Shown here: positions 8,798-14,758 of the stretch, in pieces
Layout of the letters: each line of letters starts with the position of its first letter
Position numbering within the stretch: the stretch's first letter is position 1
DNA from: CAZADA01 sp964636945
Lineage (GTDB): Bacteria; Pseudomonadota; Alphaproteobacteria; Caulobacterales; Maricaulaceae
DNA length: 22,521 nt
Assembly: GCA_964636945.1 (NCBI GenBank)
Contig: CAZWVH010000050.1
Location: forward strand, 1-22,521
Reading direction: 5' to 3'
The notes under the pieces: generated by a model
Database searches by the model: none
What the model was told of the DNA's origin: nothing
Seen by the model: the letters and a program-made list of their open reading frames with translations, nothing else
Program-made: the position numbers and the translations under genes

Positions 8798-8826
8798 GGT
8801 ATGGCGCGCGCATGCGAAGCTGTCAA
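8798..8826 (-). promoter_or_regulatory. Candidate promoter for rplU-rpmA
   Basis: On the minus strand, a perfect TTGACA (8826-8821) is followed after 17 bp by CATACC (8803-8798), a partial -10 match. It would start transcription about 80 bp before the rplU ATG. The surrounding 191-bp gap between the glycosyltransferase stop and rplU holds no other gene. The -35 is strong, the -10 is weak. Confidence 0.4.
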
Positions 8827-8898
8827 TGCATATGGGCCGAGTGAGCGCTGATTTGGCTGTGATTTTTTGTCAGACTTCGGCGGCGCATCACCAATTAC

Positions 8899-10224
8899 TC
8901 ACATTGTCGCCTCTGCGCGAGCCTTGGCGTTTGTCTGCTGGCGACGCGCCTCCACCGCATCCACATCGAGGTCGCCCTTATCGGCCAGCAATTCGGCATA
9001 GAGATCCCTATGACGGCGCGCGATCAAATTGCTGTCCACCGTTTGCTCGGCTAACGCGCGGCATGATGCGCTCAAAGCGCCAGATGCAGTCGATTGATCG
9101 AGCAAGTCATCCATACACGCTGCGTAAGCTTCGACATCAAAGGCCGGGGCCAACGCCCCACTTTCCCCCGGCTTGATCAAATCGCTATTGCCCCCGATGT
9201 CAAAGGCGGCCACAGGAACACCGCAGCCCAATGATTCTGCGATAAAGTTGGAGAGATTTTCCTCGCGCGAGGGCAAGGCGCACAGGTCCGCGGCCGCCAA
9301 GTGCAGCGCCATTTCGTCTTGTCCGGAAATGACACCCGTTGCGCGCACGTCCATGTGCCTGACTTGCTCAAATTCTGGGGGGATGCGTCCGCCTATCACC
9401 AATAAGGTGGGCCGCTCCGATTCCATTCGAGGTTGCATGCGGGCCAGGGCCTCAAGCAGGAGGTCGGCGCCTTTGCGCTTGTCACCCAATTGGACTGCAG
9501 CAACCAACAGAACCGGGCGATCTGGGTCCAAGCCCAAGCGACTGCGCGCCTCCGCCTTCTTATGCGGACGGAAAATGCTCAGATCCACGGCATTGGGAAT
9601 CACGTCAATACGCCGCCCGGCGAAAAGCGCGCTCTCAGCGGCGCAGCGTGCAAGCCAGCGGGAAGGCGAAACAATTGTGAGGTCCACATTGGCAAATGCT
9701 TCGTGTTTGCGGTTCAGCAAACTGTTGGCCAAATGGCCCGAGGCGTTGGCCCGCAAAATCGGACAGGGCCGGCAATCATCCCGATACCTCTCGCAATCGC
9801 CCGCATAATGACAACCGCCGGTGAATGGCCACATGTCGTGCAAAGTCCAAACCACGGGTCGTCTAATTTTAACCAGGTCTTCAGGGCTCAACAACCCCGC
9901 ATTGATCCAATGCAGATGAACGAGATCTGCGCTAAACTCCTGAAGCACGCGCGACCAGCCCATCGATAAGGTCGCCGGCGAAAACAAGGTTGTTCCCGGC
10001 CGCCGCAGAATGCGACCGCGCTTCACTTCAAACCAGCCCAATGCGCGGACGGCCTTTTGCGACAACAGCCCAGAGATTTCGGAGACACGAGGGTCGTCGG
10101 TGTTTTTGCGCGCGACTCGCATGCTGGCGTCCACGCCCTGCTCAAGCAGCGCCCGGTGCAAACGGTGGGCGGCGCGACCGGCGCCTGCCGGGCCATCATC
10201 ATATGACACAGTGAGCAGTTTCAT
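8899..10224 (-). CDS. Glycosyltransferase, GT4 family
   Basis: This 441-aa cytoplasmic protein has a GT-B fold reading of family 4: an N-terminal acceptor domain starting MKLLTVSYDDGPAGAGRAAH and a C-terminal nucleotide-sugar domain with VLLVAAVQLGDKRKGADLLLEAL and PSREENLSNFIAESLGCGVPVAAFD, which contains the E-x7-E donor-binding pattern. The motif LHDMWPFTGGCHY (128-140) followed by Cys138, Cys144, Cys151 and Cys154 marks a subgroup often found in exopolysaccharide and colanic-acid-like clusters. GGAGGGG precedes the ATG. It stands alone here, without other polysaccharide genes directly beside it, so the product glycan is unknown. Confidence 0.85.
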   Translation of the reverse strand: MKLLTVSYDDGPAGAGRAAHRLHRALLEQGVDASMRVARKNTDDPRVSEISGLLSQKAVRALGWFEVKRGRILRRPGTTLFSPATLSMGWSRVLQEFSADLVHLHWINAGLLSPEDLVKIRRPVVWTLHDMWPFTGGCHYAGDCERYRDDCRPCPILRANASGHLANSLLNRKHEAFANVDLTIVSPSRWLARCAAESALFAGRRIDVIPNAVDLSIFRPHKKAEARSRLGLDPDRPVLLVAAVQLGDKRKGADLLLEALARMQPRMESERPTLLVIGGRIPPEFEQVRHMDVRATGVISGQDEMALHLAAADLCALPSREENLSNFIAESLGCGVPVAAFDIGGNSDLIKPGESGALAPAFDVEAYAACMDDLLDQSTASGALSASCRALAEQTVDSNLIARRHRDLYAELLADKGDLDVDAVEARRQQTNAKARAEATM

Positions 10225-10415
10225 GCCCCTCCGCCCTCTTCGGCCCCTAACCGTCGGCCCCCCATGATATTTTCAGGCGTAACATGATGCGCTTTTGCAG
10301 TGCAACACGCGCCGTCAGGCTTTGGGGGCGAGGCGACATTTGTGTGGCTGCCAGGACACTGGACAAAATGCTCGAATTGGCCCCGCTGCGCGCACAGCGT
10401 TGATACTTTTGATTT

Positions 10416-10478
10416 TTGTTCGACCACTCCTGATATGTCATGTGTCCCCACTTCCCCGGAGAGGTGCCGGAGTGGTCG
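10416..10478 (+). repeat. Direct repeat copy 1: tRNA-Ser leader plus 5' tRNA fragment
   Basis: This 63-bp block matches 10514-10576 at 62 of 63 positions (T at 10438, C at 10536), 98 bp apart. The first 42 bp equal the leader of the intact tRNA-Ser, and the last 21 bp equal the first 21 nt of that tRNA. The outer edges also form an inverted repeat: CGACCACTCC at 10421-10430 and GGAGTGGTCG at 10469-10478. The 331-bp gap 10225-10555 contains this copy, the remnant beside it and the start of copy 2, and I see no gene in it. Confidence 0.9.
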
Positions 10479-10508
10479 CCCGGCGCATCTGCGATGCGGC
10501 TCGTCTCC
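10458..10508 (+). pseudogene. Truncated tRNA-Ser-like remnant
   Basis: The first 21 nt equal the 5' end of the intact tRNA-Ser. Then homology stops; a 6-bp hairpin (CGCATC 10484-10489, GATGCG 10493-10498, 3-nt loop) follows, and TCTCC at 10504-10508 can pair with GGAGA at 10458-10462 as a short acceptor-like stem. The segment around CGTCTCCCC weakly resembles the 3' acceptor strand of the true tRNA. The anticodon arm, T-arm and CCA are absent, so it cannot be a working tRNA. Most likely a duplicated tRNA that lost its middle. Confidence 0.5.
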
Positions 10509-10513
10509 CCATC

Positions 10514-10576
10514 TTGTTCGACCACTCCTGATATGCCATGTGTCCCCACTTCCCCGGAGAGGTGCCGGAGTGGTCG
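10514..10576 (+). repeat. Direct repeat copy 2: leader and 5' end of intact tRNA-Ser
   Basis: Second copy of the 63-bp block (62/63 identical to 10416-10478), running into the intact tRNA. The leader segment GTTCGACCACTCC (10516-10528) is a perfect 13-nt reverse complement of GGAGTGGTCGAAC (10567-10579), which is part of the tRNA D-arm, so the precursor could fold into a competing structure. Confidence 0.9.
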
Positions 10577-10645
10577 AACGGGGCGGTCTCGAAAACCGTT
10601 GTGCGCGCAAGCGCACCCAGGGTTCGAATCCCTGTCTCTCCGCCA
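10556..10645 (+). tRNA. tRNA-Ser (anticodon CGA)
   Basis: A complete class II tRNA of 90 nt with encoded CCA. The acceptor stem is GGAGAGG paired with TCTCTCC (one G-U pair), discriminator G at 10642, CCA at 10643-10645. The anticodon loop is CTCGAAA with anticodon CGA at 10590-10592, reading UCG serine codons. The long variable arm is a 6-bp stem GTGCGC/GCGCAC with a GCAA loop, and the T-arm contains GTTCGAAT. All arms pair well. Confidence 0.97.
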
Positions 10646-10737
10646 GCAAACAAAGGTCCAATCCGGTCAATTGTCGCAGATTTGGCATGGATGCCGTGGC
10701 GTCATGATGGCTGCGGAGAACACAATAGGACTGCACC

Positions 10738-11019
10738 ATGGACCGGAAGGCCGCTCAAAAGTTCTTGGATGAACTGCTCGAAGAACTCGCCGCCATTGAG
10801 CACGAACGCTGGAGCCATTGGCAAAGCTTTATGCACTCCAAAGGGGAAAAACGGGCTGATGGGTCGTTGGTGCTGCCCGCTGATCACGTCGCGCGCTGGG
10901 AACACCAAATGCGGACCAGCTACGCCGATCTGAGTGAAGCTGAAAAGCAAAGCGACCGCGATCAGGTCCAGCGCTACCTTCCCGTCATCGCGAGCGCGCT
11001 GGCGAACGACAAAAAATAA
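10738..11019 (+). CDS. Small conserved protein, RyR-domain-like
   Basis: This 93-aa acidic, soluble protein contains AAIEHERWSHWQSFMHSKGE (18-37) and LSEAEKQSDRDQVQRYLP (65-82). An IEHERW-type motif followed by a segment of polar residues and an LSEAEKxxDR helix is the pattern of bacterial RyR-domain proteins and of related small phage proteins. No enzyme motif, signal peptide or membrane segment is visible. It lies 92 bp downstream of tRNA-Ser on the same strand; AGGA precedes the ATG. Small genes next to tRNAs are sometimes remnants of integrated elements, but no integrase or att repeat is seen. Function unknown; the RyR likeness is from memory of the motif, not a search. Confidence 0.7.
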   Translation: MDRKAAQKFLDELLEELAAIEHERWSHWQSFMHSKGEKRADGSLVLPADHVARWEHQMRTSYADLSEAEKQSDRDQVQRYLPVIASALANDKK

Positions 11020-11291
11020 AACCTCCTCACAGCCTTTCGTCCGGCAGAGCAGCAGCGCAAGCGACTCGAGCGATCAATGGAGCCCCGTTTAAGGGTTGGC
11101 TGTCAAAAACATGCAGATCGCGCATGCGCTGGCGCTTGGAGACGACCGGTTGTGGCGGCATGAGCCTTTGGTCACCCGTTTCCCCCTCCCCCGTCGCGAA
11201 CAATGGCGCGAACGCTACAGCCTTAAGTGTTATTCTGAATTTCGATAAATTGCGTTACACTGTCCGTGGTTGGAATCAGTTTGAGGACCAG

Positions 11292-11852
11292 ATGTCGGAA
11301 CTTGTCGAAGGCCTGAAACGGGAACACAACAAATATCGGCGCTATCTGGCGTTGTTTGAAAATCAAATCAATAAAATGGAGCGTGATGGCCAGTTTGATT
11401 ACGACATCATCGACACTTTGCTCGAGTATTTTCTGCTCTACCCGGACCAGTGGCACCACAAAAAGGAAGACGTCATCTATGATGAGGTGATTGGTGACGA
11501 CGATCCCACATCCTTGGCGCTGTACAACTTGCACGCTGAACATGAAATGCTCGAAGCGGCAATCCGGTCCTTCGGAGAACGGGTCGAGCATTTGCGCATT
11601 GGCCAAGACGTGCCCGCTTCGCTTTTGGTGAAGGAAGGCGCACGTTATCTGCGGTTGATCCGCGAGCATATGGCCAGGGAAGAAGAATGGTTTTTCCCCG
11701 CTGCAGAGCACAGGCTGTCACCGGATCAATGGCGGCGCATCGAAGACAAAATCAATCAGACGCTGGGCCCACAACGCGCCAGCTCTCCAGTCCTGAAAGA
11801 GCTTAAACGATTGGAGAGTGAGATTGACCGGTTGTGCGTGGAAGCCGAGTAG
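11292..11852 (+). CDS. Hemerythrin HHE-domain protein
   Basis: This 186-aa soluble protein is a four-helix hemerythrin-type protein that should bind a non-heme di-iron centre through conserved His and Glu residues: His12 (KREHNKY), His55/His56 and Glu59 (HHKKED), His81/His84 (LHAEHE), and His126 with Glu130 (REHMAREE). Such proteins sense or scavenge oxygen, nitric oxide or iron. The frame is open back to 11124, but the upstream 56 codons are unlike the family and the ATG at 11292 is preceded by GAGG and begins exactly at the domain. The C-terminal 30 residues form a charged helix. The 272-bp gap before it, from 11020, holds no gene I can support. Confidence 0.85.
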   Translation: MSELVEGLKREHNKYRRYLALFENQINKMERDGQFDYDIIDTLLEYFLLYPDQWHHKKEDVIYDEVIGDDDPTSLALYNLHAEHEMLEAAIRSFGERVEHLRIGQDVPASLLVKEGARYLRLIREHMAREEEWFFPAAEHRLSPDQWRRIEDKINQTLGPQRASSPVLKELKRLESEIDRLCVEAE

Positions 11853-11888
11853 AGTTAGCCGGTCGGGGGCAATGCGATCGATTTTTGA

Positions 11889-12066
11889 GGGAAAAGCAGT
11901 TGGCGACTGCGACGTGAAGCACGCACCATCGCAGCCGCCTACACTGTAACGCCGCGGTGAGGGGATGTGGGGCGATATACCCACCGCGTCGATGAACCCA
12001 CCATGCACTACCGCAGACGGTAGGTCTTTGCCGCTCAAGACAACTTTTGTGCACTGGGCGACAATT
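11889..12066 (+). repeat. 178-bp perfect direct repeat, copy 1
   Basis: This segment is identical by eye to 12162-12339 over all 178 bp (offset 273). It is rich in inverted repeats: GCAGT/ACTGC (11896-11910), CGCGGTG/CACCGCG (11953-11959 with 11982-11988) and a tight hairpin CTACCG-CAGA-CGGTAG (12008-12023). No terminal inverted repeats or target duplications are seen at the edges. Two minus-strand frames are open through it, but their predicted peptides resemble nothing I know. A structured RNA or a small repetitive element is likelier than a gene. It sits 36 bp after the hemerythrin gene in a 628-bp gap (11853-12480). Confidence 0.9.
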
Positions 12067-12099
12067 AACGGCATGATTGCTGCACATGGACATGCCGTT
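12067..12099. repeat. Inverted repeat in the spacer between the 178-bp copies
   Basis: AACGGCATG (12067-12075) and CATGCCGTT (12091-12099) form a perfect 9-bp stem with a 15-nt loop, starting on the base after repeat copy 1 ends. No T-run follows on either strand, so it is not a normal terminator. It could be a protein-binding site or part of a structured transcript; function unknown. Confidence 0.75.
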
Positions 12100-12161
12100 G
12101 CTTGACCCGCGAGTCAGGCTAACGGGCCGTGCAGCGCCACTGGGCCAGATCTGTTTGTTTT

Positions 12162-12339
12162 GGGAAAAGCAGTTGGCGACTGCGACGTGAAGCACGCACC
12201 ATCGCAGCCGCCTACACTGTAACGCCGCGGTGAGGGGATGTGGGGCGATATACCCACCGCGTCGATGAACCCACCATGCACTACCGCAGACGGTAGGTCT
12301 TTGCCGCTCAAGACAACTTTTGTGCACTGGGCGACAATT
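12162..12339 (+). repeat. 178-bp perfect direct repeat, copy 2
   Basis: Identical to 11889-12066, so the two copies are recent or kept identical by gene conversion. The strong hairpin is at 12281-12296 in this copy. The left flanks of both copies (GATCGATTTTTGAG and GATCTGTTTGTTTT) share some bases, hinting that the homologous unit may extend a little to the left in diverged form. The copy ends about 140 bp before the transporter start codon. Confidence 0.9.
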
Positions 12340-12349
12340 TTTGTGGCGA

Positions 12350-12437
12350 GCTGAGCGGCTTTAAGCGCTTGTTTCGCCGTCAACACTTTGCCTATCGTAA
12401 TTGCTGGAGCAGCGGCTCAGTCGGTTTGCCGCTCAGC
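12350..12437 (+). promoter_or_regulatory. Leader of the OPT gene with alternative hairpins
   Basis: GCTGAGCGGC (12350-12359) is a perfect 10-nt reverse complement of GCCGCTCAGC (12428-12437). A second segment, AGCGGC at 12411-12416, can pair with the same 3' strand (12428-12433) in a shorter stem with an 11-nt loop. The two pairings exclude each other. This is the layout of a switchable leader, 44 bp before the transporter ATG, but no known riboswitch class is recognised. Confidence 0.35.
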
Positions 12438-12480
12438 GTTTACGCACCAGGGGCGGTTAGACCCAAGGGGGAGGACAGTT

Positions 12481-14211
12481 ATGACCGACGCCACATTACG
12501 CACCAGTCCGGGCGGCTATCCGGAACTTACTTGGCCGGCAATCATCATTGGCTGGTTTTTGGGCGCCATCATCGCGGTTTCGATCGGCTATGCGGCCTTG
12601 ATCCTCGGTTTTTCCATCGAGGGCTCGGAGCTGGCGGCGATTTTGGGATTCGGCATCCTGCGCGGGGTGCTGCGGCGCAAATCCATTGTTGAGAACAATA
12701 TCGTGCAGACCGTGGCCAGTGCGGTGAACGGCGCCTCCTCAGGCATGATGTTTTCTGTGCCTGCGATTTTTATTCTTGGTTATGGCGACCGGTTTGACCC
12801 GGTTTTGCTGACTTTCGGCTGTGTCGCCGGCGCCTTTTTGGGCATCGCCTTCATCATTCCGCTGCGCAAGCAAATGATCGACTTTGAGCGTCTCACCTTT
12901 CCCGGCGGCGTGGCGGTGGCGACGATCTTGAAATCGCCAGGCGCGGGCGTGCGCAAGGCCATGTTACTGCTCGGTGCGGCGGCCATTTCTGGGATTATTC
13001 ACGCCATCACGCAAACCACAGGCGTGAGCAATTGGAATGTCGGCGAACAAATGGGCGCGCCAAGCTGGTTTAACGGCGTGTGGTATCTCTCTCTATTGAC
13101 GCTCGGCGTGGCGTTCATTGCCGGCCGCGGCGGGCTGGCGTTCATCATTGGCGGCTTTGTGGTGTGGTGGTTCATCACGCCCTTGTTGGCTGCAACGGAC
13201 AATTTTCCCGTCGATCCAGAAACCGGCGCCGTCTTGAGCGACACGGGCTCATTGCGCGGCCTTCTCTACCGTCCGGTGGGCATTGGCATGCTCATTGGCG
13301 GCGCAGTGATGGGCGTGATCCTCGCAGCGCCACTGATTGGTTCGGCCATCAACGCCATGCGCGACTCGTCCAAATCCGACGCCGCAATGAGCAAAGACGA
13401 AATGCCAATCAACTTGCTCTTCCTCGCCATTGGCGGAGCAGTGCTGTTGCTCGGTTTCATCGCCATCAATGCGGTTGAGACTGTGGGGATTGGCCGTGGA
13501 TTGCTGATGGCTGTGCTGGGCACGCTGTGGATTTGGATGTCGGGCATCATTCTATCCGAAGCCATTGGCCGCACTAATTGGTCGCCATTGTCGGGCATGA
13601 CGCTGATCGCGGTGACATTGCTCATCTTCATTGTGTCAGGACTGGATCGAGCCGATGCGATCATCGCTGCGGTGACGGTGGGCGCGGCGGCCTGTGTGGC
13701 CATGTCCCAAGCCACCGATCTGATGTTGGACTTGAAGACCGGTTATCTGGTGGGCGCCACGCCGCGCATGCAGCAATGGGGGCAGTTTATCGGCGCATGG
13801 CTCGGCCCGATTGTGATTATTGTGCTGATTTTTGTACTGCACGACGCCTATGGGCTGGGATCGGACAAACTCCCCGCCCCGCAAGGCCAAGCGCTCGCGG
13901 CCACGATTGAAGGCATTCTCGGCGGCGATGTGCCAGTGATGAAGTATCTGGCAGGTGCGGCCATGGGCGCCCTGCTCACCGCTACGCAAGGCGGGCTGGG
14001 CATTACGGTGGGCTTGGGCTTCTACCTGCCATTCAACATTGTTCTGACCTACGCTATCGGTACGGCGCTGCGATTGTTGGTCAATCGCTTTGCGGGTGAG
14101 GACGTGGCGGAAAACACCGGGATCCCCATCGCAGCAGGCTTCATTGTCGGCGAAGCGCTCGTCGGCGTGGGCTTTGCGGTCTACTTCATCTTCGCCGCGC
14201 AGGGAGGCTGA
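12481..14211 (+). CDS. OPT-family oligopeptide/metal-chelate transporter
   Basis: This 576-aa integral membrane protein belongs to the OPT (oligopeptide transporter / YSL-like) family, which imports peptides or metal chelates with protons. It contains about 14 hydrophobic segments, with family features such as ASGMMFSVPAIFILG near the N-terminus, FPGGVAVATILKS around residue 140 (FP-G-AVA pattern) and a GLYLPFNI-like GLGFYLPFNIVLTYAIGTAL near the C-terminus. The frame extends upstream to 12388, but the ATG at 12481 has an excellent GGAGG six bases before it, and the added residues are not membrane-like. The next gene starts two bases after its stop, indicating an operon. The transported substrate is not predictable. 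Confidence 0.9.
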   Translation: MTDATLRTSPGGYPELTWPAIIIGWFLGAIIAVSIGYAALILGFSIEGSELAAILGFGILRGVLRRKSIVENNIVQTVASAVNGASSGMMFSVPAIFILGYGDRFDPVLLTFGCVAGAFLGIAFIIPLRKQMIDFERLTFPGGVAVATILKSPGAGVRKAMLLLGAAAISGIIHAITQTTGVSNWNVGEQMGAPSWFNGVWYLSLLTLGVAFIAGRGGLAFIIGGFVVWWFITPLLAATDNFPVDPETGAVLSDTGSLRGLLYRPVGIGMLIGGAVMGVILAAPLIGSAINAMRDSSKSDAAMSKDEMPINLLFLAIGGAVLLLGFIAINAVETVGIGRGLLMAVLGTLWIWMSGIILSEAIGRTNWSPLSGMTLIAVTLLIFIVSGLDRADAIIAAVTVGAAACVAMSQATDLMLDLKTGYLVGATPRMQQWGQFIGAWLGPIVIIVLIFVLHDAYGLGSDKLPAPQGQALAATIEGILGGDVPVMKYLAGAAMGALLTATQGGLGITVGLGFYLPFNIVLTYAIGTALRLLVNRFAGEDVAENTGIPIAAGFIVGEALVGVGFAVYFIFAAQGG

Positions 14212-14213
14212 TC

Positions 14214-14756
14214 ATGAAACTGCTGGGCTATCTTCTTGTCATCGTTGGATTTTTGAGCGCGGCATTCCTCTCATCGCTCGATCCTGAACTGGTCAATTGG
14301 ACGCTGTTCATTCCCGCCATTATTGTGGGGGCGGCTGGAGTCTTGTCCGTGCGGATCGCCAAAAAGCGTGCGGCCGGCGACAGCACTGTGCTCAATGAGG
14401 CAAAAACCACCCTGACTGAAAGCTTGAACAACATAGTCGTGAACCTGGGTGCGTTGCGTGCTGATCCCTCACAACTGCCGAGCCATGATTTGCGCTTTGA
14501 GATTGACGCCACGTTTCGTGAGGATTTGCGCAATTTCGCCGATGCCCGCGAAAGCATGAAGCCGCTGTACGGACTGAAGGCCTATGCTGAGGTGATGAGC
14601 GCCTTTGCCGCCGGTGAGCGCTACCTCAATCGCATTTGGTCAGCCTCGGTGGATGGCTACGCCGACGAAGCCATCGCCTATTTGGATCGCGCGGCTACAC
14701 AATTTGACGACGCACAGGCCAAATTGCGGCGCGTGATGGCCGGGCCAACCAGTTAG
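14214..14756 (+). CDS. Small membrane-anchored protein co-encoded with the OPT transporter
   Basis: This 180-aa protein starts with two hydrophobic segments (about residues 4-20 and 29-47) joined by a short polar turn, followed by KKR and a soluble region of about 130 residues, predicted helical and cytoplasmic by the positive-inside rule. No catalytic motif is visible. The start is supported by AGGGAGG at 14202-14208. It begins two bases after the transporter stop, so co-expression and an accessory role for the transporter are likely, though not shown. Its stop lies only two bases from the stop of the convergent kinase gene. I do not recognise the family. Confidence 0.8.
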   Translation: MKLLGYLLVIVGFLSAAFLSSLDPELVNWTLFIPAIIVGAAGVLSVRIAKKRAAGDSTVLNEAKTTLTESLNNIVVNLGALRADPSQLPSHDLRFEIDATFREDLRNFADARESMKPLYGLKAYAEVMSAFAAGERYLNRIWSASVDGYADEAIAYLDRAATQFDDAQAKLRRVMAGPTS

Positions 14757-14758
14757 CA

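Noticed and set aside
10440..10933. Open frames across tRNA-Ser encoding peptides such as GEVPEWSNGAV
   Set aside because: These are the familiar spurious translations of a tRNA-Ser gene and its duplicated 5' part; the same bases are explained by the RNA.
11221..11291. Promoter elements in the AT-richer stretch before the hemerythrin gene
   Set aside because: Several weak -10-like words occur but none pairs with a convincing -35 at proper spacing.
11889..12339. CRISPR array
   Set aside because: Only two copies, each 178 bp with a 95-bp spacer; far outside CRISPR dimensions and with no cas genes.
11889..12339. Insertion sequence or MITE
   Set aside because: The repeat ends are not inverted repeats of each other and no target-site duplication is visible, so the mobile-element label is not supported, though not excluded.
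11718..12386. Minus-strand open frames through the two 178-bp repeats
   Set aside because: They are open in both copies only because the copies are identical, two frames are open at once, and neither peptide resembles a known family or has a good ribosome binding site.
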